From NCBI RefSeq assembly GCF_900188225.1, contig NZ_FZOC01000004.1, positions 223,537-287,536 of the forward strand: a stretch of 64,000 nucleotides of DNA. Reading direction: 5' to 3'. A program made the translations under genes and the position numbers. This document shows, one piece after another, positions 22,464 to 30,308 of this stretch. Each line of letters opens with the position of its first letter. Within the stretch, counting starts at the first letter, position 1. The notes below the pieces were generated by a model. That model had not been told where the DNA came from. It saw only the letters and a list, made by a program, of their open reading frames with translations, and did not search any database. Origin of the DNA: Humidesulfovibrio mexicanus (GTDB lineage Bacteria > Desulfobacterota > Desulfovibrionia > Desulfovibrionales > Desulfovibrionaceae).

Positions 22464-22999
22464 ACGCCCTCCAGAGGGACGGGCTTCACCCCACGCGGCA
22501 GGTACAGCGGGTGCTTCGGGGAGCCGTCCGCGTTCTGCCCCAGGCAGCGCACGTTCGACCCCAGGAGGCCCGATTCGAGCACCTGGACGGCGCGCTCCCG
22601 CGCAGCCCGGAAGGCCCCCCAGCCCGCAACCACGAGTTCGCTCTCGCGCACGGCGGTATGGATGGTGAAGTCGTTGAGCGGGCCAACAGGGTCGGGGTGC
22701 ACGAGCAGGGCCTTTGGGTCTGGTGACACCAGGGAGAACAGGTTGCACACCAGCAACCGCCCGTAGCCCTCCCAGGACCGGGCGAGGCCGATGAGGCGGC
22801 GCAGAGTCGGGTCGTCGTGCGTGGCGTTGGCCGTGGACGGATTCAGACCCACGAAGAGCACAGTCCAGCCGTAGCCCCACTGCCGGGTGAGCAGGTAGCG
22901 CCGGGTGTCGTTCTCGGCCATGATGGCGGAGCGGTGGACTTCCGGTGCCTTTTCCTTAGGCGTGAAGCAGGCCAGCATGGATGCTTCCTTGTCGCTCAT
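22460..22999 (-). CDS. DUF1643 protein, 179 aa
   Basis: From ATG 22999 the sequence shows the DUF1643 core: RYLLTRQWGYGW, VGLNPSTANATHDDPTLRRL, LLVCNLFSLVSPDPKAL, and late LVVAGWGAF. DUF1643 proteins are widespread on phages and mobile elements without a proven activity. Its stop overlaps the MmcB-like start, and its own start overlaps the ASCH-like gene end. Confidence 0.8.
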   Translation of the reverse strand: MSDKEASMLACFTPKEKAPEVHRSAIMAENDTRRYLLTRQWGYGWTVLFVGLNPSTANATHDDPTLRRLIGLARSWEGYGRLLVCNLFSLVSPDPKALLVHPDPVGPLNDFTIHTAVRESELVVAGWGAFRAARERAVQVLESGLLGSNVRCLGQNADGSPKHPLYLPRGVKPVPLEGV

Positions 23000-24018
23000 A
23001 TCGCCACCATGCTGCCCCATGCGGTGACGCTCACCCACGGGTTGTCCGCCCAGGCGAGGCCGGGGCGCTTGCCGTAGATCATATCCCAAAGGACGCGGTA
23101 TGCCTCGCGGGCGTATCCTTCCTTGAGAGAGAGGCTATGCTCCCCGAAGTTGTAGACCATCGCTATCTCTTCAGCCGTGAGGTACCCGTCGTGCACGCCA
23201 TCGAATGGCAGGTAGTCGGACGGGTCATGAACTGATGTTTCGAGGAGCTTTCCGCAACTGGTGCATTCCTCAAAGACATCCGACTCGATGGACGCCAAGC
23301 TCCACCCGCCGTCAACTTCAACATCTTTGCCTTCACGCCGGAGCTTCCACGCCTCTTTCTCCGCACAGCGGCGGCAGTAGGACTCTCCGTGGTCATGCGA
23401 AAGCCAGCATTGCGGCTCCCACTTTGGCTGGTATTTGAGGAGCCAGGACTTCACGGCCTCCTCTACGCCCTCGGCAATGGCTCCGGCCTCGGTGATCTCC
23501 CAAAGCCGTTCCACGCGCACAGCCAGCACGACCGTCTTGTAGCGCGCCGCCTCGCGGAAGATGCCGTTGGGGATGCCAACGCAGCGCATTGCCCACAAGG
23601 GAAGCATTGTCTTGAGTTCACCGATCATTAGGCGATTCGGGAAAATCAACGTCCGCGATGCCTTATCGGAGGCGTATTGGATGGTAACTTTGCAGCCATC
23701 CCATTCGTCCAGACATTCGCCCACGCGCCCTGGCTCCCGCAACCAGAGTTCCGTGCCGGGCAGGCCGAAGGGGGCGGCGATGTCGCGGATCGCCTGCGGG
23801 ATGTCGCTTGCCGCGCACTGGTAGAGGCACCCGTTGAACGTGTACTGCCAACCCGGTTCCTGCTCTTTGGCGCGGGCCTCCGGGGAGTTGTCCATCGGGT
23901 AGGCGACACGCCCGCACTCATGCAGATGCAGGCGTTTCGGTATGGGCCTGCGCGTCTCCGTCTTCTCCCCCAGGATCGCAGCCAGGGCCATTTCGGCGGT
24001 CAGGGGGAGCGGCTTCAT
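22996..24018 (-). CDS. ASCH-like phage protein, 340 aa
   Basis: The opening LTAEMALAAILGEKTETRRP resembles the start of ASCH-type phage proteins, with LWLREPGRVGEC and the late WDMIYGKRPGLAWADNPWV completing the pattern. Residues about 200-265 form an insertion with Cys/His pairs (CWLSHDHGESYCRRC; CTSCGK), a likely zinc knuckle not usual in shorter relatives. ASCH folds bind RNA or modified nucleotides. Both ends overlap neighbours by four bases. Confidence 0.65.
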   Translation of the reverse strand: MKPLPLTAEMALAAILGEKTETRRPIPKRLHLHECGRVAYPMDNSPEARAKEQEPGWQYTFNGCLYQCAASDIPQAIRDIAAPFGLPGTELWLREPGRVGECLDEWDGCKVTIQYASDKASRTLIFPNRLMIGELKTMLPLWAMRCVGIPNGIFREAARYKTVVLAVRVERLWEITEAGAIAEGVEEAVKSWLLKYQPKWEPQCWLSHDHGESYCRRCAEKEAWKLRREGKDVEVDGGWSLASIESDVFEECTSCGKLLETSVHDPSDYLPFDGVHDGYLTAEEIAMVYNFGEHSLSLKEGYAREAYRVLWDMIYGKRPGLAWADNPWVSVTAWGSMVAI

Positions 24019-24455
24019 TTGTCCTCCGTTGCGGCCAGGGCCACTCTCGCAAGTTCGTGGTGCTCAAACAGATTCCCGCTGTCCAAGATGCCGCGCAACG
24101 CTCTCCCTCTCGCCTCGGCGCGGTCCCGGTGCCCGTCGCGCTCACCCTCGACCTTGCGCAGCTTCTGGCGCGTTTCATGGAGGTGTTGCGCCTGCCGGAC
24201 CAGATGTGCGCCGCGCCGGGCGTAAGACGATTCCAGCGCCCGGAGGCGTTCCGTGGCTTGGCGCCGGAGCTCCACCTGTTCATTGCCATATGCCTGGAGC
24301 TGCGAAACCTGGGCGCGCAGACGGGCCATTTCAGCGTCGAAGGCAAGCCCGGCCTGCGTCGGGACAGCGATGTACGGAGGCAGCGGGGACGTGTCAGGAA
24401 TATCCTCCAGCAGCTTCTCGATGTCCTCAACCGAAACGAACAGTGTTTGGCTCAT
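24015..24455 (-). CDS. Coiled-coil hypothetical protein, 146 aa
   Basis: ATG 24455 (MSQTLFVSVEDIEKLLEDIP) overlaps the previous stop by four bases. Residues about 45-115 form a long coiled coil (MARLRAQVSQLQAYGNEQVE; LRKVEGERDGHRDRAEARGR). No family is recognised. Confidence 0.6.
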   Translation of the reverse strand: MSQTLFVSVEDIEKLLEDIPDTSPLPPYIAVPTQAGLAFDAEMARLRAQVSQLQAYGNEQVELRRQATERLRALESSYARRGAHLVRQAQHLHETRQKLRKVEGERDGHRDRAEARGRALRGILDSGNLFEHHELARVALAATEDK

Positions 24456-24946
24456 GCTGCCAGCTCCTTTGCGATGGCCCACAGGCCCGCGTCGCCTTCC
24501 CTCAGCACCTCAAGCAGCCTGCGTTTCTCCTCCAGGTAGACCGCGGCGAATTTTGGGTCGAAGGCCACGATGCTCTTGGTGTTGTCGATCAGGTCCGCCA
24601 GCTTGATCGTCTTGGCTACGGGACAGGCCTGGGTGGTGTGCCCCAGGTCGATGCGCTTGCGCATTGCCCTGTTTCCATCTTCAGGCCTGGACGGGTCGGT
24701 TAGCATTTCCACGAGGTCCGCCACGAATCGCCCAAATCTGTCGGCCAAGACGATGAAGGGCACACCGCAGTCCTCCACGGTGTCGTGCAGGAACGCTGCT
24801 GCGATTGCCTCCTCGGCTTCAACGACGGAGCGCACGAGCCCCGCCACGGCGAAGGGATGCACGATGTAGGGCTCCCCGGTGTATTTGCGCTTCTGACCCC
24901 GATGCGCCTGCGTGGCGAAGTCCATCGCGTCGGTGATGATGTTCAT
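24452..24946 (-). CDS. Small alarmone hydrolase-like HD protein (RelA/SpoT hydrolase fold)
   Basis: From ATG 24946 the 164 residues reproduce the RSH hydrolase motifs: AHRGQKRKYTGEPYIVHP (14-31), AAFLHDTVED (50-59) with His54-Asp55, and IKLADLIDN (104-112). Single-domain proteins of this length are small alarmone hydrolases (SAH/Mesh1-like), which remove pyrophosphate from (p)ppGpp. All metal-ligand positions recognisable by eye are kept. A phage copy could lower alarmone levels during growth arrest; related HD enzymes can also act on other nucleotides. Confidence 0.7.
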   Translation of the reverse strand: MNIITDAMDFATQAHRGQKRKYTGEPYIVHPFAVAGLVRSVVEAEEAIAAAFLHDTVEDCGVPFIVLADRFGRFVADLVEMLTDPSRPEDGNRAMRKRIDLGHTTQACPVAKTIKLADLIDNTKSIVAFDPKFAAVYLEEKRRLLEVLREGDAGLWAIAKELAA

Positions 24947-25161
24947 CTCAACCCCTTCGCCCGCGCCACGCGCAGGCAGTTTTTGCACGCCTCCCCCAGG
25001 GACAGGTTGCACGTCATGCGGTAGCCCTCCGGTGGGGCTTGGCGTCCGCAAATTGGCGCACTCACATGCCCTGCCTTGACCAAGTGCTGGTCATCCCAGC
25101 CCTCGCCAGCCTCAAAAACGAGATGCAGCTTCTGGCCGCCTTTGATCTGTGCGTAGCGCAT
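24943..25161 (-). CDS. Hypothetical protein with Cys motif, 72 aa
   Basis: ATG 25161 (MRYAQIKGGQKLHLVFEAGE) starts after AAGGAGG. The protein has CGRQAPPEGYRMTCNLSLGE and ACKNCLRVARAKG, two to four cysteines for a metal site, and resembles small phage proteins of unknown role. It overlaps the HD hydrolase start by four bases. Confidence 0.6.
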   Translation of the reverse strand: MRYAQIKGGQKLHLVFEAGEGWDDQHLVKAGHVSAPICGRQAPPEGYRMTCNLSLGEACKNCLRVARAKGLR

Positions 25162-25174
25162 GGTTCCTCCTTGG

Positions 25175-25378
25175 TCAGGCCTTGGGCAGCAGGTACTCAA
25201 GCCCATATGTGGGGTGGTAGGGCCGGGCCTGGAGCTGCCCGTCCAGCTTGATTTCTACGTAGCCGTTCAGGGCGCCGACGATGATGCCTTCCTGCGGGCC
25301 GTCGCTGCCTGTGTAGCGCACGCGGACGTCTTTGTAGGCCGGGACTCCGTAGGTGTTTCGGATGTACTCAAGGCTCAT
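25175..25378 (-). CDS. Hypothetical protein, 67 aa
   Basis: The sequence VRVRYTGSDGPQEGIIVGAL then GYVEIKLDGQ is a small beta-barrel (KOW/SH3-like) pattern found in short phage proteins; the ending YHPTYGLEYL is typical. The start ATG 25378 is followed by MSLEYIRNTYG. Function unknown. Confidence 0.6.
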   Translation of the reverse strand: MSLEYIRNTYGVPAYKDVRVRYTGSDGPQEGIIVGALNGYVEIKLDGQLQARPYHPTYGLEYLLPKA

Positions 25379-25396
25379 TGTTCACTCCTTTGCGGG

Positions 25397-27319
25397 TTAT
25401 CCGTTCTGCCCCATCACCGGGGCTTCCGCCGCCATGAGCCCGGCCACCAGCGGCTGAACCCAGATCGGCGTGTTGCCCATGCTGAAGGTCTCGCCGCTCC
25501 AGGTGAGCAGCAGCACCTGGCCCATGACTCCGGCGATGGCCCGGGCAGCCGGAGGCGGCACGGCGTTTCCGATGCGCTCGCGCCAATGCATGTCCGACAG
25601 TCCGTCCAGCTCCAGCTGCTCATCCACGTCCACCAGCCCCTGCAATGCGGCCAGCTCCAGCGTGGTGAAGGGCCGGTGCCACGTGCCGTCCAATGCCTGG
25701 ATCACGGCCACGAGGTTCTGCCGCGGCTCGGGCATCCGAGGATCGGCGACGGACCAACGGCCATTGTCAGCGCCGGCCGATGCCGAGACGGCCCCGGCGG
25801 TGGCATCCCACGGCAGGACGCCGAAGTGGCCCCCGCCGTTGTAATTCTCGCGGTCTTTGCCGCCCCACATGCGCGGGTCGGCGACGGCATAGGCCCCCTG
25901 GCCCGTCGTGCTGCCGGAGATGACCGTGCCCGCCGGGTCGTCGAAGTCCGTCACGCCGTACTTGCCGAAGCTGTTGCTGGGCATCCTGGGATCGGCCACG
26001 GCCAAGCCTCCGGCACTCGGCCCGCCTCCGCCTGTCACTGCCGGGGAGGTCTCGGCGAAGCGCACCACGCGGAAGATGTTGTTGTGCCGCACGCCGTCAA
26101 AGCGCGGATCAGCAACCGCGTAGGGACCGCCTCCGGGCGCGCTCTGGCCGCTCACGGCCCCCATGCTCTTGTCCCAAGCGCGCACGCCGTACTGGCCGTA
26201 GTCCTGGCCGTGGAAGCGAGGATCAGCCACAGCAAACCGTCCGTTGTGCGGGAAACCGCGCGAGGTGACAGTTCCTGCGGGTTCGTCGAAGGCCATGACG
26301 CCCAGGCAGTCACCGCGCATCATGCGCTCGGCCCTGGGGTCGGCCACGCTGAACCGGCCACACGTGGGGCCAGCGTTGCCGGTGACGACTCCTGCCGGAT
26401 CGGTCCAGGGCAACACGCCCAGCGCGCCGTCCTGCCAGGTGCAGGCGGGCACAATGCCGTAGTCAGCAAGCTGGCCGTCCTCGACCCGCAGGCGGTTGAG
26501 AGTGCGCCAGTCGCCCCCGGCCTCCACGAAGGCCAGACGCAGCCACGTGCGCCATTGCAAAGCGGGCATACGGTGCATGGGGCCTGCGGCCAGATGTCCG
26601 GGCATGGGCATGTTGCCCAACACGTCGCCCACGGCGCGGAGAGTGCGCTTGCGGGGCTCGTAGAGGTAAGGCGGAACCTTGGCCGTGTGCCGGGCCACCA
26701 GGAGGAAGCGCTTGCGGCTCTGGGCCAGCCCGCCCAGCTCACCGCAGTCGTGGGTGGTTTCGGCCACGGCGTAGCCGTAGGAGCGCAGAAGACCCGTGAT
26801 CTGGTCCAACAGATGGCGCCCGCGCGTGGCGATCCTGGGCACGTTCTCGAACACGATCAGCTCCGGCGGGCCGTCGTCGTGGTCGGCCCAGGCCTCAAGC
26901 ATGAGCCACACGCCGCGCAACGTGAGGCGGTTGAGCGCCTGGTACTTGCCGGTCTTGCTCCGCGTCTCGGACAGCAGGCCCGAGAAGCCCTTGCAGGGCG
27001 CGGAGAGGAACACGATGTGCGGGCGCTCTCCGCCCGCCGCGCGCCGGATCGCATCCGGCCCGGCCTCGCGCCAGTCCGCCGGGGGCTCATGGCCGTGGAA
27101 GGCCCGATACTGCTCGCGGTCGAACATATCCAGGCACGTGCCCGGGACTCCGGCCATGCGGCCAAAGTCGGCGATTGCTGCCCGGTCCACGTCCACGCCG
27201 CCGATACAGCGGAAGCGGGCTTGCAGGTTGCCCACCCGGGCCTCGCCCTGGTTGAAGCCGCGCGCGCCGCCGCCCAGGCCGCAGAACAGGTGGAAGTGCT
27301 TGATCTCGACGATACTCAT
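25397..27319 (-). CDS. C5-cytosine DNA methyltransferase with six VADPR repeats, 640 aa
   Basis: Motif I is HLFCGLGGGARGF (10-22). SAPCKGFSG (106-114) holds the catalytic Cys109, with APC in place of the usual PPC. ENV is at 158-160, QSRKRF at 200-205 and motif X is RIGNAVPP near the end. Between VIII and X a long region contains six copies of VADPR, each preceded by a GTV-type segment, roughly every 35-45 residues. This is far longer than a standard 300-400 residue enzyme. No restriction gene is adjacent, so it is probably an orphan methylase protecting phage DNA. Target sequence cannot be read from the protein. Confidence 0.85.
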   Translation of the reverse strand: MSIVEIKHFHLFCGLGGGARGFNQGEARVGNLQARFRCIGGVDVDRAAIADFGRMAGVPGTCLDMFDREQYRAFHGHEPPADWREAGPDAIRRAAGGERPHIVFLSAPCKGFSGLLSETRSKTGKYQALNRLTLRGVWLMLEAWADHDDGPPELIVFENVPRIATRGRHLLDQITGLLRSYGYAVAETTHDCGELGGLAQSRKRFLLVARHTAKVPPYLYEPRKRTLRAVGDVLGNMPMPGHLAAGPMHRMPALQWRTWLRLAFVEAGGDWRTLNRLRVEDGQLADYGIVPACTWQDGALGVLPWTDPAGVVTGNAGPTCGRFSVADPRAERMMRGDCLGVMAFDEPAGTVTSRGFPHNGRFAVADPRFHGQDYGQYGVRAWDKSMGAVSGQSAPGGGPYAVADPRFDGVRHNNIFRVVRFAETSPAVTGGGGPSAGGLAVADPRMPSNSFGKYGVTDFDDPAGTVISGSTTGQGAYAVADPRMWGGKDRENYNGGGHFGVLPWDATAGAVSASAGADNGRWSVADPRMPEPRQNLVAVIQALDGTWHRPFTTLELAALQGLVDVDEQLELDGLSDMHWRERIGNAVPPPAARAIAGVMGQVLLLTWSGETFSMGNTPIWVQPLVAGLMAAEAPVMGQNG

Positions 27320-27540
27320 TGGTTCTCCTGTGTGTTGAAGCTGGCGACGAGCGCGCGCAGTTTCGGTCCCTCGGTGTGGGCCACGCGCCATTGGCGCTCC
27401 CCATATGACAGCCACGTCTTGAACAGCGCGCGGTCCTGGCCCTGGCCACAGAGCACAAGACCCTGGTAATCTGGAACGGGCTGGCCGCTGTGCCAGTCGT
27501 AAAAAGTGTCGGGCTCCTGCGGGAGCATGAAGGCCGGCAT
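27316..27540 (-). CDS. Hypothetical protein, 74 aa
   Basis: It begins MPAFMLPQEPDTFYDWHSGQ and continues PDYQGLVLCGQGQDRALFKT, with a C-terminal alpha/beta segment. It ends four bases inside the methyltransferase start and begins two bases after the DUF4942 gene, so it is sandwiched between two methylases and may act with them. No family recognised. Confidence 0.6.
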   Translation of the reverse strand: MPAFMLPQEPDTFYDWHSGQPVPDYQGLVLCGQGQDRALFKTWLSYGERQWRVAHTEGPKLRALVASFNTQENQ

Positions 27541-27542
27541 AG

Positions 27543-29162
27543 CTAGGCCGCCGCCAGTGCCGGAACGCTTGCCATGTCGAGCGCAAACGATGACCGCCAC
27601 GCACCCTTGGCCGCGTGGTCGCCCATCTCTTCCTCGGCTTGCCGCTGCGACGTGACCCAGCCGAGCAACCGCCCGGCTTCGACGTTCAGCCGCCCCATGA
27701 ACTCCCGGTGAAACTTGAGGTGCATGTTGCCGTTCAAGTAGACCTTGGCTGCCAGCAGCACGCCTCCATCGAAGTAGGCTTCGCGCCACACTCCGGGGGT
27801 CCACTCTCTGCCCCGCAGGTTCCGGTCGGAAACGCCTTCAAAGCCGAGGTTGCGGGCGATGGTGCAGATGTCTTGCAGCGTCTCCGCGCGGTAGTCGTCC
27901 CTGCTCCAGGAGTATTCTTTTGAGAAGTAATGGCCCTCAAGAATGAAGCGGTAGTCGAGCGCGTACTGGCCCAGCTTCCCCTCACGCAAATCCCAGCCGT
28001 TCCTGGATCGCCACGAACCGTCCAGGAAGTGCTGATTGCTCTTGTACGGGATCGTCGAGTTTTGGCAGGACAGGTGCTTGAACACCTCGACAAGCTGCTG
28101 GTCGAAGTATTGGTTGGCGTTTTTGACCACCCAAATGAGCACGGTGTAGACGTTGCTGGCGTCGAAATCGACATTCGCCGCGTGCATCAGCCTTTCGAGC
28201 AGCGCCTTGCGGGACTTGCTGGTGAGGCGCGTCGTCACCTTGTCCAGGTTGTTGAAGACCTCTTGCCAGTATTTGTTCTTGAGGTTCTTGATCTTTTCGC
28301 GCAGCGCGCCGCGGATGGCCTCTTTCTCAACGCCGATATCCTTCAAAGTCTGCACGTCGAGCGCGGTGATGGCCTTGTAGGAGGCGTAAAGTCGGGCCAG
28401 TTCGTCATGGTACAGCGCCTCAAGGGCTTCCACGAGGTTTCGGCCAGACACCAGCGCCTTGTCGCGCAGAGACTCGCCTTCGACCTCTTGGAACTCCGGG
28501 GCGGCGTGGAACTCAAACTGGCCGTCGAACCAGGCCCCGAACGGGTCGCACTCGCTGCCACCGTAGCGGTCTCCGCTGTAGGCGATGCGCACGATATCCA
28601 CCGTGGCGCGCGCCGCGCGCTCCGCGTTGAGGAAGTCGCCAGACCAAAGCACCTCTGTCTTGAGTTCGCGCTTCTCGATGGCGTCCTGAATCTCGCGATT
28701 CTCTTTCCACCGGCGCGGGATGATGAGGTAGGCGGCGAAGAAGAAGCCCTCGCGGATAATCTTGCAGGCCCACTCGGCGTACTCGCTGTAAGGCGGGTTG
28801 CAGAAGATCGTCTCCACCGGCTTGTCGATCAGGCTCTGGGCCATGAAGTCACAGCCGACCGGGAAGACATACTCCGGCCACTGCTGGGCGAGGATGCTCG
28901 ATTTCTCGATGGCCATGAGCTTGTGGGCCTCGCAGTGCTCTTTGAAATAGCGGAGCGCGCGCCCGTCGCCAGCCCCGATGTCGAGGATTCCCGTCAGCTT
29001 GTCGCGGTAGCGGTGCGGGACGCTCCAGGCCTTGGCCTTGATGTCTGCGGCGACGACGGAAAGCATGGCCTCCGTGGTCGGATACCACTCGAAGTCCTGG
29101 TCGGCGTCGATGATGGATTGGAGGATGTTCTGCCGGGGCCTGGAGTTGGTCGCCTGGTCCAT
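27543..29162 (-). CDS. Adenine methyltransferase-like protein with DUF4942, 539 aa
   Basis: ATG 29162 overlaps the upstream TGA. The N-terminal third is a Rossmann methyltransferase: ILDIGAGDGRALRYFKEH (motif I, 59-76) and FCNPPYSEY (motif IV NPPY, 122-125) typical of N6-adenine or N4-cytosine enzymes. The C-terminal half (residues about 240-450; LERLMHAANVDFDASNVYTV, GHYFSKEYSWSRDD) matches the DUF4942 part of such fused phage proteins. It likely modifies phage DNA or blocks restriction. Confidence 0.8.
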   Translation of the reverse strand: MDQATNSRPRQNILQSIIDADQDFEWYPTTEAMLSVVAADIKAKAWSVPHRYRDKLTGILDIGAGDGRALRYFKEHCEAHKLMAIEKSSILAQQWPEYVFPVGCDFMAQSLIDKPVETIFCNPPYSEYAEWACKIIREGFFFAAYLIIPRRWKENREIQDAIEKRELKTEVLWSGDFLNAERAARATVDIVRIAYSGDRYGGSECDPFGAWFDGQFEFHAAPEFQEVEGESLRDKALVSGRNLVEALEALYHDELARLYASYKAITALDVQTLKDIGVEKEAIRGALREKIKNLKNKYWQEVFNNLDKVTTRLTSKSRKALLERLMHAANVDFDASNVYTVLIWVVKNANQYFDQQLVEVFKHLSCQNSTIPYKSNQHFLDGSWRSRNGWDLREGKLGQYALDYRFILEGHYFSKEYSWSRDDYRAETLQDICTIARNLGFEGVSDRNLRGREWTPGVWREAYFDGGVLLAAKVYLNGNMHLKFHREFMGRLNVEAGRLLGWVTSQRQAEEEMGDHAAKGAWRSSFALDMASVPALAAA

Positions 29163-29497
29163 CACAGCACCTCATCCAAGATGCGCCAGGACTTGAGCAG
29201 GTTGCCCTCGAATTCGATTTCGACAGGCACACCAGCAAGGGCCGACACTTCCGACTTCTTGGCCCTTACCAGCAGGTCGGCGATCCGCCTCATTGTGCTC
29301 GCAAGCTCCTTGTCGCGGTCTTCCTCCGTCCACTTTGTGCGTTCGTTGACCTCGATGAGCCCGGGGCAGTATGGGCCGAAGAAGTCGGCGACGCCGCTCC
29401 CCCCGCTTGCCAAGTGGACCGTCAAGCCGATGCATTGGTCTTGATAGCCACCGAGGCCGAATCTGACGCTCTCGATCTTTCCAAGATGCTTGTGCAT
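29162..29497 (-). CDS. Hypothetical protein, 111 aa
   Basis: The product starts MHKHLGKIESVRFGLGGYQD and has beta-rich GLTVHLASGGSGVADFFG followed by a helical region (TEEDRDKELASTMRRIADLL). Similar proteins occur in phage small-gene blocks without assigned role. It overlaps the DUF4942 gene by one base. Confidence 0.65.
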   Translation of the reverse strand: MHKHLGKIESVRFGLGGYQDQCIGLTVHLASGGSGVADFFGPYCPGLIEVNERTKWTEEDRDKELASTMRRIADLLVRAKKSEVSALAGVPVEIEFEGNLLKSWRILDEVL

Positions 29498-29499
29498 GG

Positions 29500-29805
29500 C
29501 TATTCCCCCTTCGCCAGCGCCAGGGCGGCGTGCGCGAGTTCAAGTGCGGCCTCTTCGCTCGGGTCAGCCGACATGCCATCCAGGCGACTTTCAAGCTCGC
29601 TTGTAACGGCCTCCAGCGCCTCGACCAGCGAGTTGTGCGCGTTGGCGGCGCGGACGATGAACTCTGCGTCTTGGCTGTCATCATCCTCCTCATCGACCCG
29701 AGCCACGTGGACGCAGGAGTGGCTTTCCTCTGTCCAATTCGGCCCCTTGGCGTGGATGACGCCAGATTCGTTCCACTAAGGCGTCGGTGTGTGTTTCGCG
29801 CTCAT
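29500..29805 (-). pseudogene. Small phage protein of the KHTPTPW type with in-frame TAG at codon 10
   Basis: ATG 29805 has an ideal AGGGGGG ribosome site and reads MSAKHTPTP, then TAG (29778-29776). The frame then continues WNESGVIHAKGPNWTEESHS to AEFIVRAANAHNSLVEALEA and a normal stop at 29500. Members of this common phage family have tryptophan directly after HTPxP, so the TAG replaces a conserved Trp. A remaining GTG start at 29706 would give only the C-terminal 68 residues. This is the second Trp-to-amber change in the prophage. Confidence 0.7.
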
Positions 29806-29816
29806 GTTTTGCCCCC

Positions 29817-30014
29817 CTACTCCGCGCTGGCGCGCGGTTTGATGTCCGAAACGTCCACACACACGTCGCCAACATGGCGAAGGCCATCCCAGAGACGCAC
29901 CTCGTACATTCGGCAAGAGTATTCCCCGAGGACGACAGCCTCGCGGTTGCCGTTGACCTCCACCCTGTCGCCCCGCTTGAACTTGTGCGGGGGGCAATCT
30001 GTGCGAGTGCTCAT
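29817..30014 (-). CDS. Small beta-barrel-like protein, 65 aa
   Basis: ATG 30014 (MSTRTDCPPHKFKRGDRVEV) overlaps its upstream neighbour by four bases. FKRGDRVEVNGNREAVVLGE resembles KOW/SH3-like small barrels. Function unknown. Confidence 0.6.
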   Translation of the reverse strand: MSTRTDCPPHKFKRGDRVEVNGNREAVVLGEYSCRMYEVRLWDGLRHVGDVCVDVSDIKPRASAE

Positions 30015-30307
30015 GCGTGCTCCGGCCTCGCGCAACGGGGCAGGAAGCAGTCTTCGAGCTGGCCCGTCTCGCGGTTGAGGTGTCGTCCAATGCCCAAGAC
30101 ATCGTGCATGAAGTCAAAGTCGGGGGCCTTCAGCAGCTTCTGGAGGTCCAGCGGGCAGGCGTGGTTGTGGCAGGCCGTCAGGTCCATGTGCAGGTTGATC
30201 TTCTCGCCCGTGGGGATGTCATGCTTGATGGCCAAGTCCCACATACGGTTTACGATCTGCTCTACGGCCAAGAGGTCGTTCGGGTTCAGGTGCCAGTTGA
30301 ATTCCAT
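30011..30307 (-). CDS. DUF6874-like phage protein, 98 aa
   Basis: MDLTACHNHACPLDLQKLLK followed by APDFDFMHDVLGIGRHLNRE is a conserved phage pattern (DUF6874-like) also seen on plasmids. The length is normal. The conserved His/Cys residues could bind a metal. No activity is known. Confidence 0.65.
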   Translation of the reverse strand: MEFNWHLNPNDLLAVEQIVNRMWDLAIKHDIPTGEKINLHMDLTACHNHACPLDLQKLLKAPDFDFMHDVLGIGRHLNRETGQLEDCFLPRCARPEHA

Positions 30308-30308
30308 C

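Noticed and set aside
25700-26400. CRISPR-like spaced repeats
   Set aside because: The regularly spaced similar DNA segments encode the VADPR protein repeats within the methyltransferase; they are imperfect and coding. No CRISPR array or cas gene is present in the window.
25160-27469. 769-codon open frame on the plus strand
   Set aside because: Antisense to the cytosine methyltransferase; its repetitive composition mirrors the VADPR repeats.
27930-29444. 504-codon open frame on the plus strand
   Set aside because: Antisense to the DUF4942 methyltransferase, which has NPPY and motif I.
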